In this document: positions 1 through 8,584 of the stretch, piece after piece | Position numbering within the stretch: position 1 is the first letter of the stretch | Layout of the letters: each line of letters opens with the position of its first letter | Assembly: GCA_009937425.1 (NCBI GenBank) | Contig: JAACFO010000037.1 | Span: forward strand, 1-32,602 | DNA length: 32,602 bases | Direction of reading: 5' to 3' | Source: Gammaproteobacteria bacterium | GTDB lineage: Bacteria > Pseudomonadota > Gammaproteobacteria > HK1 | Program-made: the position numbers and the translations under genes | Notes under the pieces: model-generated | What the model was told of the DNA's origin: nothing | The model's database searches: none | Seen by the model: only the letters and a program-made list of their open reading frames with translations

Positions 1-836
1 CCCTCCACGCCCAGGATCCGCCGTTGGATGGGATCCTTGGTGCTGGCCTTCAGCTTGTCCACATTGGCCTGGCTGACGCCGTTCTCCTCGGCCTCCACCA
101 TCAAATACAGGCTCCACTTGACGATATCCAGCCACTGATCGTCGCCGTGACGGACAACCGGGCCAAGGGGCTCCTTGGAGATGGTTTCCGGCAACACCAT
201 GTGGTCAGCGCCATTTTTGAGTTTCAAGCGCTGGGCGGCGAGGGCCGAGCGGTCCGTGGTGTACACGTCGCAACGGCCCGCATCATAGGCTGCGACCACC
301 TCATCGGCCTTCTCGAACACGACGGGTTTGTAGTCCATGTTATTGGCGCGGAAAAAATCCGCCATGTTGAGCTCCGTGGTGGTTCCGATGTTCACACAAA
401 CGGCGGCGCCGGCGAGTTCCCTGGCGCTCTTCACGCCGAGATCCTTACGCACCATGAATCCCTGACCGTCGTAGTAGTTGACGCCGGCGAAATTCAATCC
501 GAGGGCGGTATCACGGACCAGGGTCCAGGTGGTGTTGCGCGAGAGAATATCGATCTCACCGGACTGCAGCGCGGTGAAGCGCTCCTTGGCGGAAAGCGGT
601 GTGTACTTGACCTTGCTCGCATCGCCGAATACAGCCGCGGCCGCCGCGCGGCAGATGTCCACGTCGATGCCGGTCCAGTTGCCCGCCTGATCGGGATTCG
701 AGAACCCCGGGACACCCTGACTCACACCACACTGAATGAAGCCCTTGCTCTTGACGTCGCCCAGGGTACTGGCCTGGGCGACCCCCGCGACGGTAACAGA
801 CAACACCGCTGCGGCGATCCATTTGACGAGATTCAT
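1..836 (-). CDS. aapJ: Amino-acid ABC transporter periplasmic binding protein, AapJ-like (C-terminus cut by window)
   Basis: This is the periplasmic solute-binding component of a polar or general L-amino-acid ABC transporter. About 278 residues are visible and the gene runs off the left edge; family members are usually about 340 residues. Residues 1-22 form a typical signal peptide ending in AQA. The mature part begins with a GDVKSKGFIQCGVSQG-like segment, followed by GVPGFSNPD and a GIDVDICRAAAAAVFGD block, characteristic of family 3 binding proteins of the AapJ/BztA type. Later come TALQSGEIDILSRNTTWT and a GRCDVYTTDRSALAAQR segment, both diagnostic of this family. The ATG is preceded by AAGGAGTT at 841-848 with ideal spacing. 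The permease and ATPase genes (aapQMP) would be expected beyond the left edge. Family assignment is confident; exact substrate range is not. Confidence 0.9.
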   Translation of the reverse strand, partial: MNLVKWIAAAVLSVTVAGVAQASTLGDVKSKGFIQCGVSQGVPGFSNPDQAGNWTGIDVDICRAAAAAVFGDASKVKYTPLSAKERFTALQSGEIDILSRNTTWTLVRDTALGLNFAGVNYYDGQGFMVRKDLGVKSARELAGAAVCVNIGTTTELNMADFFRANNMDYKPVVFEKADEVVAAYDAGRCDVYTTDRSALAAQRLKLKNGADHMVLPETISKEPLGPVVRHGDDQWLDIVKWSLYLMVEAEENGVSQANVDKLKASTKDPIQRRILGVE

Positions 837-1166
837 CGTGAACTCCTTATACGTTTCTGGTTATTGCTATGGCCGAAAGCTCACGGGAAACTGACGCGGG
901 TTGGTCCCAATTGGCCACCCTGATTTTTGGTCAATAACCCGGGGTAGGGAGCCAGAAGCTACCATACCCCCCAGGGCCCCTCAAGGCTGCCCCGGGGCCG
1001 CCCAGAGCGCCGCCCCGTGCACACGGGGCAACGTCGCCCGAGGCAGAACCGTGGGGATTCTGGGCGGCCTGGGGCACCGGCAGACGGGGGTCCCCGGCCT
1101 GCGCTATGATTCCCTCAACCGGGGCCCATCTGGTCTTCGGCATTCGCATTTCGAGCCCGCCCGGGG
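837..1166. other. 330-bp divergent intergenic region
   Basis: No gene is seen here. It separates the minus-strand aapJ-like gene from the plus-strand ybdK-like gene and must hold both promoters. A perfect 8-bp hairpin (1012-1019 with 1022-1029, two-base loop) has no T-run and no assigned role. TATGAT at 1105-1110 could be a -10 element for the ybdK-like gene, but no convincing -35 lies at the right distance. Confidence 0.5.
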
Positions 1167-2309
1167 ATGCCGCCCGCCATGCCACAACCCAGCTTTACCA
1201 TCGGCATCGAGGAGGAATATCTGCTCGTGGACGCGCAGTCCCGCGATCTCATCCACGAGGCTCCCCCGACCATGCTGACCGCCTGCGAGAAGGCCCTGGA
1301 AGGCCAGGTGACGCCGGAATTCCTGCAATGCCAGATCGAGGTCGGAACCAGAGTCTGTGCGTCCATCGCGGAGGCGCGAAACGATTTGGCGCGCTTGCGC
1401 AAAACCGTTGCCGGGGTCGCCCGCGACCACGGGCTCGCCATGATTGCCGCTTCCACCCACCCCTTCGCCACCTGGGGCGCGCAGAAGCGTACGCCCAAGG
1501 AACGCTACGAGGTCATCGAACGGGATCTGCAGGAAGTGGTCCGGCGCCTGGTGATTTCCGGCATGCACGTGCACGTCGCCGTTGAAGACGATGACCTGCG
1601 CATCGACCTCATGAATCAGGCGGCCTACATACTCCCGCACCTTCTCGCGCTCAGCACCTCCTCGCCCTTCTGGCAGGGCCACGACACGGGTTTGAAGTCC
1701 TATCGCATCGCTGTCTGGGACGAGATGCCGCGAACCGGCCTGCCGGAGCAGTTCGACAGCTTCGGTGAGTTCCAGCGTCACGTGGACGTGCTGGTCAGTG
1801 CCGGGCTCATCGAGGACGGCACCAAGATATGGTGGGACGTGCGCCCCAGCGTACGCTTTCCGACCCTCGAGGTGCGCATCTGCGACATCTGCACGCGTCT
1901 GGAGGACACCATTTGCGTCGCCGCCCTGTATCGCTGCTGGCTGCGCATGCTTTACCGGTTACGTCTCAAAAACCAACGCTGGCGCCGCTACGCGCCCATG
2001 CTGACCAACGAGAACCGTTGGCGGGCGCAACGTTACGGCACCGATCGCGGACTGGTGGATTTCGGTAAGGGCGCCGTGGTTGATTATTCTGAGTTGCTGG
2101 AGGAAATGCTCAACCTGGTGCGCGACGACGCCGAGCATTTCGGCTGCGTGGCGGAGGTAGAGCACGCCCGCCAGGTGCTGGCCCGCGGCACCAGCGCCCA
2201 CCGCCAGGTCAGCACCTATCAGGAAGCGCTGTCGAAGGGCGCGAACCAGGAGGAGGCCTTGAAAGCGGTGGTCGACATGCTCATCGAAGATACCATGCAC
2301 GGCCTGTAG
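1167..2309 (+). CDS. ybdK: Carboxylate-amine ligase, YbdK family (glutamate-cysteine ligase type 2)
   Basis: This 380-residue protein belongs to the GCS2/YbdK family of ATP-dependent carboxylate-amine ligases, cytosolic enzymes with weak gamma-glutamylcysteine ligase activity in characterised members. The family signature GIEEEYLLVD lies at residues 13-22, followed by CQIEVGTRVC and the GMHVHVAVED metal/nucleotide-site segment. The C-terminal part carries VRPSVRFPTLEVRICD, also characteristic. Length matches the family (about 370-380). The first ATG (1167) and a second ATG four codons later (1179) are both possible, and neither has a strong ribosome site. The gene stands alone and ends convergently 22 bp from the GNAT pair. 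Physiological substrate is unknown for most members. Confidence 0.88.
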   Translation: MPPAMPQPSFTIGIEEEYLLVDAQSRDLIHEAPPTMLTACEKALEGQVTPEFLQCQIEVGTRVCASIAEARNDLARLRKTVAGVARDHGLAMIAASTHPFATWGAQKRTPKERYEVIERDLQEVVRRLVISGMHVHVAVEDDDLRIDLMNQAAYILPHLLALSTSSPFWQGHDTGLKSYRIAVWDEMPRTGLPEQFDSFGEFQRHVDVLVSAGLIEDGTKIWWDVRPSVRFPTLEVRICDICTRLEDTICVAALYRCWLRMLYRLRLKNQRWRRYAPMLTNENRWRAQRYGTDRGLVDFGKGAVVDYSELLEEMLNLVRDDAEHFGCVAEVEHARQVLARGTSAHRQVSTYQEALSKGANQEEALKAVVDMLIEDTMHGL

Positions 2310-2331
2310 GGGCCGCGTGGACGAGGGCCGA

Positions 2332-2970
2332 TCAGCTGCCGCGGAATTCCTGACCCGCGGGCATGACGCCAGGTAAGCGCGGATCGGTTATGACAATCGT
2401 TTCCTGACGATAGGGCACGAAGCCGGCGCGCTGATAGACGGCGATGGCGTGGGGATGGTCGAGATTACAGCTGTGCACCCAGATTCGATCGGGTTCCTTG
2501 TCCCATGCCTGGTCAACCGCCCAGTCGAGCAGATAGTGCCCCAGCCCACGGCCGATGAATTCCGGTAGCAGGCCGAGAAATGCGATCTCGATGTCCTCGG
2601 GCTCGCGGCTGTCCAGTTCGACGAAGCCCGCCGGATTGCCACCGACGTAGAGCACATAAACATCCACCTTGTGGTGATGGACGATGTCACACAGGGTGTC
2701 GTCGTCCATGAGCCGGCGCTCGAACCATAACCAGGGAGCACCTACGGTGTTGTACAGGTATCGGTAAAAGGAAGGCACCGGTCGATCGACCCGCATCAGA
2801 GCCAGCTTTTCGCCGCGATGGGGTGCAAGAGGGCGGTTGGGCCGATGACCCATCTCCAGGTAGGTGACGACGACCTCGAGCTTGCCCTTGGGAGTCTTGG
2901 GCCGCGCGCTGGGTCGATTGCGGACCTCCTTCAGGGGAAAGGAACTGATCGAGCCACCGTCGTCAGGCAT
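2332..2970 (-). CDS. GNAT family N-acetyltransferase
   Basis: This 212-residue protein has a GNAT fold in its C-terminal two thirds. The acetyl-CoA pyrophosphate-binding motif A is visible as FLGLLPEFIGRGLGHYLLDW (R-x-x-G-x-G type), followed by a motif B segment ending AIAVYQRAGFVPYRQE. An N-terminal section of about 70 residues is less conserved and contains FERRLMDDDTLCDIV. The substrate cannot be read from sequence. Its start overlaps the end of the upstream acetyltransferase gene by 8 bp on the same strand, so the two are probably co-transcribed and translationally coupled. It ends convergently with the ybdK-like gene. Confidence 0.85.
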   Translation of the reverse strand: MPDDGGSISSFPLKEVRNRPSARPKTPKGKLEVVVTYLEMGHRPNRPLAPHRGEKLALMRVDRPVPSFYRYLYNTVGAPWLWFERRLMDDDTLCDIVHHHKVDVYVLYVGGNPAGFVELDSREPEDIEIAFLGLLPEFIGRGLGHYLLDWAVDQAWDKEPDRIWVHSCNLDHPHAIAVYQRAGFVPYRQETIVITDPRLPGVMPAGQEFRGS

Positions 2971-3415
2971 GGTCTTGCAGCCGGCGCGACATCACCAGAC
3001 GCGGCTCAACTTCGTATCCCACGCGCTCATAGAATTCGCGCACCGCATCGTTTTCAGGTCGAATCATCAACTCCACCTTGCCTATCCCCTGCCCGGCAAG
3101 CCAGTTCTCGGCGTAGCGGACCATGCTACGCGCAATCCCCGCGTGGCGCCTCTCCTGGTCCACGGCCAGGTAGTAAAGCCACCCCCGGTGGCCGTCACTG
3201 CCGCACATAATAGTCGCCCACAGGGCGGCAATACCATCTTCGCCGACGGTGCCCGCCACGAACAGGTTGCTGGCGGGAGTGTCCACGCACAAAGCGATAT
3301 CGCTGGCCGAGTCGTTCCAGGGCCTCAGCAGATCACAGGCCTGCCACAAGGCGATAACGGCGCTCTGGTCCCCGGCCTCAAAGGGACGAATGTCGAGGGG
3401 CGGGACTCCGGTCAC
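2963..3415 (-). CDS. GNAT family N-acetyltransferase (YpeA-like)
   Basis: This 150-residue single-domain GNAT acetyltransferase resembles the YpeA group. It starts with the typical DIRPFEAGDQSAVIALWQACDL segment. Acetyl-CoA motif A is YYLAVDQERRHAGIARSMVRY (R-x-x-G-x-A), and the C-terminus has VREFYERVGYEVEPRLVMSRRL, the usual motif B ending. Length is normal for the family. It is the first gene of a two-gene minus-strand unit; its stop overlaps the start of the next acetyltransferase by 8 bp. It is divergent from the DUF2007 gene across 197 bp with no clear promoter. Substrate unknown. Confidence 0.88.
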   Translation of the reverse strand: MTGVPPLDIRPFEAGDQSAVIALWQACDLLRPWNDSASDIALCVDTPASNLFVAGTVGEDGIAALWATIMCGSDGHRGWLYYLAVDQERRHAGIARSMVRYAENWLAGQGIGKVELMIRPENDAVREFYERVGYEVEPRLVMSRRLQDHA

Positions 3416-3612
3416 GATTTCTCCTCAAGTTCCATGCCACAGTATCGACACTGGCCGGCGACGGCCTGCGGGTGTTTGGTGGACAGGGTGACACCGACTG
3501 CGTAGATTGCCGCGAACCGGCTGGCACCTTGCCGGGAATAATACATGGCAACTGCGTCAATGGCCTGTCTCAGCGGAGCGGAATTCCGCCGGGGTGGGCG
3601 CCGCGAAGGGCG

Positions 3613-3939
3613 ATGAAAAAGGTTTACAGTTCGGACAGTTTTTTCCTGATCGGACATCTCCGCGAGCTGCTGGAACACCACCACATCACCTGCATCGCCA
3701 AAAACGAGTTCTTGCTCGGCGGTGCCGGTGAGCTGCCGCCCACGGAATGCTGGCCGGAGTTGTGGATTACTGAGGATTTTCAGTACGAAAAAGCACGGGA
3801 ACTGGTCGAAGGATTTCTCGCCAGCAGCGCCGAGGCGGGCAGCGAGTGGCGCTGCCCGGCCTGTGGCGAAGGTATCGAGGGGCAGTTCAGCGCCTGTTGG
3901 CGCTGCGGCGCCGAGCGCCCGTTGGATAGTTGGTCTTAA
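3613..3939 (+). CDS. DUF2007-type small protein with C-terminal zinc ribbon
   Basis: This 108-residue protein matches the DUF2007 pattern (putative signal-transducing protein) in its N-terminal two thirds: MKKVYSSDSFFLIGHLRELL followed by a GITCxxKNEFLLGGAGELPP-like stretch and WPELWITEDFQYEKARELV. The last 35 residues add a four-cysteine zinc ribbon, CPAC at about 80 and CWRC at about 95. The ATG at 3613 was chosen over an upstream in-frame start at 3472 because GAAGGG lies just before it and family similarity begins there. Function is unknown; cytosolic location is inferred from lack of signal or membrane segments. Confidence 0.8.
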   Translation: MKKVYSSDSFFLIGHLRELLEHHHITCIAKNEFLLGGAGELPPTECWPELWITEDFQYEKARELVEGFLASSAEAGSEWRCPACGEGIEGQFSACWRCGAERPLDSWS

Positions 3940-4005
3940 GCGGTGAACGGAGATGGCGTCGCATCGGCGTGCCTTCAGCAATCAGTGCACAAGCAGGAGA
4001 AAGGA

Positions 4006-4665
4006 ATGGACGGCTTCGTGCTGATCATCGGCAACAAGAATTATTCGTCGTGGTCGTTGCGGGCCTGGTTGGCTCTCAAGCAACTCGGCGTCCCGTTCAA
4101 CGAGGTTCGCATCCCCCTGGACACCCACGCCTGGAAGCGCGAGATCGGCAGACACTCGCCGTCGCGGATGGTGCCGGTATTCAAGAACGGAGAGCTCGCG
4201 GTGTGGGACTCGCTCGCCATTTGCGAATACGTATCCGAGCAACTCGGCGAAGGGCGCGGCTGGCCGAAATCGGCCGCAGCCCGCGCGGCGGCCCGTTCGG
4301 TAAGCGCCGAGATGCACTCGGGCTTCGCCGCTTTGCGCGAATCGCTGCCCATGGACTGCCGTCGGCGGGTGGCGGGCTTTCGCGCTCCGGAGGACGCCGC
4401 CAAGGATATTCGGCGAATTCGCCAGATCTGGCGCTGGTGCCGGGAGACCTGGGGGAGCAAAGGCGATTTCCTTTTCGGCGATTTCTGTATCGCCGACGCC
4501 ATGTACGCGCCGGTGGTATCGCGTTTCCGAACCTATGGCGTGCGCATGGGGCCGGTGGAGAGAGCCTACATGGATGCAATCTCGGAATTGGACGCGATGC
4601 AGGAGTGGAACCTTGCCGCGGCTAACGAGTCCGAGGTCATCCATCATTCCGAGGCCCATGTCTAG
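4006..4665 (+). CDS. Glutathione S-transferase family protein
   Basis: This 219-residue cytosolic protein has the glutathione S-transferase fold. The N-terminal thioredoxin-like domain starts LIIGNKNYSSWSLRAWLALKQLG, with the conserved serine pair typical of the catalytic or glutathione-orienting position. It continues to RMVPVFKNGELAVWDSLAICEYV, which contains the cis-proline (VPVF) and the D-S glutathione-binding pair. The helical C-terminal domain includes FLFGDFCIADAMYAPVVSRF, the usual N-capping box. The start at 4006 is preceded by AGGAGAAAGGA; an in-frame start at 3943 is less likely. Substrate unknown; some relatives act in aromatic-acid or maleylacetoacetate metabolism. Confidence 0.9.
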   Translation: MDGFVLIIGNKNYSSWSLRAWLALKQLGVPFNEVRIPLDTHAWKREIGRHSPSRMVPVFKNGELAVWDSLAICEYVSEQLGEGRGWPKSAAARAAARSVSAEMHSGFAALRESLPMDCRRRVAGFRAPEDAAKDIRRIRQIWRWCRETWGSKGDFLFGDFCIADAMYAPVVSRFRTYGVRMGPVERAYMDAISELDAMQEWNLAAANESEVIHHSEAHV

Positions 4666-4732
4666 CAGGCCTTGTCGGAGCGTCCACCCTTGATAGACTA
4701 GGCTTCTTTGCCCTATTCGTGGAGGAGCCTGC

Positions 4733-5944
4733 ATGTCCACGCCGGCACGAGACATCAGCGCAAGCACCGCCCCCGCCCGCTTCGACTGGCAGGATCCGCT
4801 TCTCCTGGAGGGCCTTCTCGATGAAGAGGAACGCATGGTGCGGGACGCGGCCAGGGACTACTGCCAGGACAAGCTCATGCCGCGAATCCTCGAGGCCAAT
4901 CGCCGGGAGATCTTCGATCCGGAGATCCTCGCGGAGATGGGCGCGCTCGGATTCCTCGGCGCCACCTTGACCGAGTACGGTTGCGCAGGCGTGAACTACG
5001 TTTGCTATGGCCTGCTGGCCAGGGAAGTGGAGCGCGTCGACAGCGGTTATCGCTCGGCCATGAGCGTGCAGTCCAGTCTCGTCATGCACCCGATTCATGC
5101 CTACGGAAGCGATGCCCAGCGCGAGAAATATTTGCCCGGGCTTGCCAGCGGACAGTCCATTGGCTGCTTCGGGCTCACGGAACCGGATGCAGGCTCCGAT
5201 CCTGGCGGCATGAAAACCCGGGCACGAAAAGTAGACGGCGGTTACGTTCTCGATGGAACCAAGACGTGGATCAGCAACGCACCCATCGCGGATGTATTCG
5301 TCATCTGGGCGAAGAACGAGGCTGGGGAGATCCGCGGATTCGTGCTCGAAAAGGGAATGAAGGGCCTCAGTGCGCCGCGTATCGACGGTAAGTTTTCGCT
5401 GCGCGCATCCTGCACGGGTCAGATCGCCATGAACGCCGTATTCGTCCCCGAGGACAACTTGCTGCCCGAGGCCTCCGGCCTCAAGGCTCCCTTCAGCTGC
5501 CTCACCCGGGCGCGCTACGGCATCGCCTGGGGTGTACTCGGCGCCGCGGAATTTTGCTGGCACGCAGCCCGGGACTACTGTCTGGACCGCAAGCAATTCG
5601 GCCGCCCGCTGGCGGCGACGCAACTGGTGCAGAAAAAGCTTGCCGACATGCAAACGGAAATCGCGTTGGGACTGCACGCTTGTCTGCAGTTGGGACGACT
5701 CTTCGACCAGGGAGTCATCCACCATGAAGCCGTGTCGATGCTGAAACGCAACAATTGCGGTAAGGCGCTGGATATCGCCAGGAATTCACGGGACATGCAC
5801 GGCGGCAACGGCGTATCCGACGAGTATCACGTCATCCGTCACGTAATGAATCTCGAGGCCGTCAACACCTATGAAGGCACCCACGACATTCACGCGCTGA
5901 TCCTTGGCCGCGCTCAAACCGGAATTCAGGCCTTCGGACCCTGA
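4733..5944 (+). CDS. gcdH: Glutaryl-CoA dehydrogenase (acyl-CoA dehydrogenase family)
   Basis: This 403-residue FAD flavoprotein oxidises glutaryl-CoA, normally to crotonyl-CoA and CO2, in lysine, tryptophan and aromatic-acid breakdown. Residues 16-30 ([15 protein letters not shown]) are a hallmark of the GcdH subgroup, as is [21 protein letters not shown]. The FAD/substrate signature [21 protein letters not shown] lies near 155-175. The catalytic base is Glu381 in [17 protein letters not shown]. Length matches bacterial GcdH. A GGAGGAG ribosome site precedes the ATG by a good spacing. Downstream, a DUF6505-like gene follows after 17 bp and may be co-transcribed. No other glutarate-pathway gene is in view. 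Decarboxylating and non-decarboxylating types cannot be separated here. Confidence 0.93.
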   Translation: MSTPARDISASTAPARFDWQDPLLLEGLLDEEERMVRDAARDYCQDKLMPRILEANRREIFDPEILAEMGALGFLGATLTEYGCAGVNYVCYGLLAREVERVDSGYRSAMSVQSSLVMHPIHAYGSDAQREKYLPGLASGQSIGCFGLTEPDAGSDPGGMKTRARKVDGGYVLDGTKTWISNAPIADVFVIWAKNEAGEIRGFVLEKGMKGLSAPRIDGKFSLRASCTGQIAMNAVFVPEDNLLPEASGLKAPFSCLTRARYGIAWGVLGAAEFCWHAARDYCLDRKQFGRPLAATQLVQKKLADMQTEIALGLHACLQLGRLFDQGVIHHEAVSMLKRNNCGKALDIARNSRDMHGGNGVSDEYHVIRHVMNLEAVNTYEGTHDIHALILGRAQTGIQAFGP

Positions 5945-5961
5945 GCAGCAGCGGGTTGGGG

Positions 5962-6438
5962 ATGAAATTTCTACGCGCCATCCGCCTCGACGAATCCGAC
6001 GCTCAAGTTTATGAGCAAGCGTCGCAGCCCGGCGAGTGGGCGGTACCGGGGTCGTTCGCATTTCTCGATATGGATCCGCTGACCCTCGAGGGGAAACAGC
6101 TGCAAGCTTTCAACAGCGGCTTTCTCGGCACACAAAGTTTCGGCTGGACCACACTGGTGGAGATCGCCGAGATCGACGACGACGAGTACCAGCAGGTCAT
6201 CGACCGATTAGCCGCGCATTTCATGGAGCACTATGGGGCGCCGCACATCGCCGCCGCCCTGCCGGCAGCCGGAGAAGAAGCGCATTACGCCACGACGATC
6301 TGCGAGTACCCGCTGAACACCTTGCTCGCAATCGAACGGGATTTCGGTGAAGAGGGGATTGTCGAAAGCTTAAAAGTAATCAAACCGAGCGCGGGCGATC
6401 ACGGCAATGTGAAGCTCTGGGCCATCGAAGAAGACTAA
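5962..6438 (+). CDS. DUF6505-like hypothetical protein
   Basis: This 158-residue protein starts MKFLRAIRLDESDAQVYEQA and continues PGEWAVPGSFAFLDMDP, a pattern I associate with DUF6505, a family of unknown function often found near formate dehydrogenase and biotin/lipoate-ligase-like genes. No signal peptide, membrane segment or metal motif is seen. The ATG at 5962 is preferred to an in-frame TTG two codons earlier. The gene follows gcdH by 17 bp. Its TAA stop (6436-6438) lies exactly at the outer end of the inverted repeat of the next element. The ligase-like partner is 2.2 kb further on, which suggests that the intervening DNA separated two functionally linked genes. Family name is from memory. 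Confidence 0.7.
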   Translation: MKFLRAIRLDESDAQVYEQASQPGEWAVPGSFAFLDMDPLTLEGKQLQAFNSGFLGTQSFGWTTLVEIAEIDDDEYQQVIDRLAAHFMEHYGAPHIAAALPAAGEEAHYATTICEYPLNTLLAIERDFGEEGIVESLKVIKPSAGDHGNVKLWAIEED

Positions 6439-6580
6439 ATAGCTGCGCATAAATGTACTGCACCTGCGTGTCAGTCGAAGTCCCCTCCCCCTCGTCTCGA
6501 GGGGGAGGGACAGGGAGGGGGTGTAGACAAGGAGCGTGTAGCGAAGCCACGTGTGTAGCGGATTTCTGCGCAGCTATTTA
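6436..6580. mobile_element. Short non-coding element with 14-bp perfect terminal inverted repeats (MITE-like)
   Basis: The ends TAAATAGCTGCGCA (6436-6449) and its exact reverse complement (6567-6580) bracket 117 bp. After one mismatch the arms match for four more bases (AAAT / ATTT). Inside is a GC-rich hairpin formed by two complementary C-rich and G-rich arms around 6483-6510. No ORF is present. The repeat arms supply the stop codons of both convergent neighbours: TAA at 6436-6438 for the DUF6505-like gene and TAA on the minus strand at 6580-6578 for the protease gene. A possible 2-bp duplication (AC at 6434-6435 and 6581-6582) is too short to prove insertion. It could alternatively be a bidirectional terminator. 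Confidence 0.6.
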
Positions 6581-8548
6581 ACTCGGGGTCAGGTTTCCAA
6601 ACGCTTCGCCTACGCGAATTAATCGCAAACACTGACTCGCACGCAGGGTCGTGTTCGTGTCACTGGTGCGCTCGTGCATCAGATTCGTGGGATCGGGATC
6701 ATGTTGACCGCTGTCCGCCAACACGTGATACAGCTCGTGGGCGAGGCCGATATCAATATCCTCCGCCCCCGCCATCATCCACACGGTGTCGGCCAGTTGC
6801 CTGCGCTTGCGGCTGTTGGATCGGCCAATGGCCTCCGCGTCGAAGGCCATTTCCTGGAGAGAATCCTTGACGAAAAACACCGTGGGCTTGTCCGGGGCCA
6901 ACTCCGATACCAGTTCCGTCGACCAATCATTGCGGAAAATCCGCATGCGCGGGGGCCCTTCAATCACTCTCACCGTAACTTCCGGGATGGCGACGCCGCA
7001 CTGGGCAAGAATCCCGGCGGCCTTGGCCGTGGCCTCGCGAATCGATTCCAGCTGCCAACCGGCGCCTTCGAGAATGACCAGGGTGGGACGAAGTTCGTGG
7101 GTGAAACTCGACTGGGTCCCGGCAACCTCGCCGGCTAAATCAGCCTGGGTCCATACGAGGCGTGAGGACTCCACGACCTCCCGCGGCATGGCGGCACATG
7201 CACCTCGCTGACGCGCGCCGGGGTCGGGCAGAAAACCGTAGGCGCTGTAGGCCTGTTCCTCTCCCTTGGGTTCCAGGGCTTGCTCGAGTATTGCTGCCTT
7301 GAGAATTTCCGCCCGCCACAGGGGATTCTCCTGGAGCAGGCAGGCGGCAAGAGCCGAAACCCGCGCCGCCGCATAGCTCGATCCCGACACGACCCGCGGC
7401 TTGCCGTAGAAATCCGTGACCAGAATCTCTTCCGCCGGCACCAGTAAATCCACCGACTCGCGACCCCAGTTCGACCCCGGCGCCGGACGACCGCTGGGTA
7501 GCGCCGAGCTCACCACCAGCATGTTCTCCAATTCCAAGGCCGCCGGATAAACGGGTTGGCTGTCGATATCGCGGCCGTTGTTTCCGGCGGATACCACGAA
7601 CAGCATCTCCGGGTGCGCCGCGGCGGCCGACTCGAAGGCCTGCCACTCCTGGGAACGATTGTCTCCCAAGGGCATGTTGACAATGACGACTCCGTCGGCG
7701 GCGGCATCCTCTATTAACTCGGTCATGCGCAGCATGTCGGGGCGCGGGTACCGATAGGGAATAAGCTGCGCAACCGGCGCTTCCTGGAGCAGCAGACTGG
7801 CGGTCTGGGTGCCGTGGCGTTTGGGGAAAAACGGTGAGGGGACCGGATGAGCATCGAAGGGCCGGCGGTCCAGATCCCAATAGTCGAAGCCGAGGATCTC
7901 ACCATCGGCACCGCGGGCGAGGCGTTCGCCGATAACCGGCAACAGGTAGTTAACGCCGGCGTCCACCATGGCGACGGCGACGGCCGGTGCATCTCCGGCC
8001 TGCGCTTCTTCGACCTGCACAATCGCCGGTACGGGCGGGTTGAGCGGCTCGCGGATCTGCACCTCGTCCAGGGCGGGGGTCAGCTTTTCAAGATACTCTG
8101 CTTTCCCGTCGGCATCGTAGAGCAGACGGCGCGCTGTCTGCACCCGGCAGCGACCGTCGGCAATGATGGCCAATGTCGGACGCAGAGCCTGATTCGTATT
8201 TCCGGCCGGCGCGTGTAGCTCGGCACGCACGCGGCGCAGTAGACCACCGGGTACGATGGTTTCCAACAGCACCTGGTCGCCGCTATCGGTCATGGTGAAG
8301 CGGCGCCGCTGACCCACTTCCCGGCCGCGCACCACCAATGGCGACTTCTCGATCAGGGTTCCGCCGGGGAGCACCACATCTTCCCCATCCGCGTGCACAT
8401 CAGCACCACCGCATACGGCTTCGACGCCGGCCAGCAAGCGCATCTCCTGAGACGCCGGGATCGCCGTTTCATCCGCCATCACAGGCTGGACGCAAAACGC
8501 TAAAACGGCGACGGCGGCGCGGCGCCGGATGTCATTGGATTGAAACAC
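6578..8548 (-). CDS. Secreted S8 (subtilisin-like) protease with C-terminal zincin-like HExxH domain
   Basis: This 656-residue protein begins with a signal peptide (about residues 1-25, cleaved after VMA). An S8 peptidase domain spans about 185-440: catalytic Asp196 in VAMVDAGVNY, His245 in KRHGTQTASLL, oxyanion Asn323 in VVSAGNNG and Ser391 in SGSSYAAARVSA. A prodomain-like region (30-180) precedes it. The last 200 residues form a separate domain ending with HELYHVLADSGQH (604-616) and then NLMHE, which looks like the zinc-binding helix, third ligand and Met-turn of a metalloprotease. Spacing of the third His differs from classical metzincins. Both catalytic sets look intact, so this may be a double protease. 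The gene converges on the DUF6505-like gene, and its stop codon lies in the inverted repeat there. Confidence 0.82.
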   Translation of the reverse strand: MFQSNDIRRRAAVAVLAFCVQPVMADETAIPASQEMRLLAGVEAVCGGADVHADGEDVVLPGGTLIEKSPLVVRGREVGQRRRFTMTDSGDQVLLETIVPGGLLRRVRAELHAPAGNTNQALRPTLAIIADGRCRVQTARRLLYDADGKAEYLEKLTPALDEVQIREPLNPPVPAIVQVEEAQAGDAPAVAVAMVDAGVNYLLPVIGERLARGADGEILGFDYWDLDRRPFDAHPVPSPFFPKRHGTQTASLLLQEAPVAQLIPYRYPRPDMLRMTELIEDAAADGVVIVNMPLGDNRSQEWQAFESAAAAHPEMLFVVSAGNNGRDIDSQPVYPAALELENMLVVSSALPSGRPAPGSNWGRESVDLLVPAEEILVTDFYGKPRVVSGSSYAAARVSALAACLLQENPLWRAEILKAAILEQALEPKGEEQAYSAYGFLPDPGARQRGACAAMPREVVESSRLVWTQADLAGEVAGTQSSFTHELRPTLVILEGAGWQLESIREATAKAAGILAQCGVAIPEVTVRVIEGPPRMRIFRNDWSTELVSELAPDKPTVFFVKDSLQEMAFDAEAIGRSNSRKRRQLADTVWMMAGAEDIDIGLAHELYHVLADSGQHDPDPTNLMHERTSDTNTTLRASQCLRLIRVGEAFGNLTPS

Positions 8549-8584
8549 GGCCGATAATCGATGCCCTTGGAACTCCCCTCTCCA

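Noticed and set aside
24-923. 299-residue open frame on the plus strand
   Set aside because: It is antisense to the aapJ-like gene, whose minus-strand translation has a signal peptide, family motifs and a strong ribosome site.
1012-1029. Hairpin between aapJ and ybdK as a terminator
   Set aside because: There is no T-run and no gene ends towards it from either side; both neighbours are divergent.
3412-3981. 189-residue minus-strand open frame
   Set aside because: It is antisense to the DUF2007 gene, which has a zinc ribbon, a ribosome site and family motifs on the plus strand.
4690-4719. TTGATA...TATTCG as a sigma-70 promoter for gcdH
   Set aside because: The predicted start would fall in the ribosome-binding site, leaving no usable leader.
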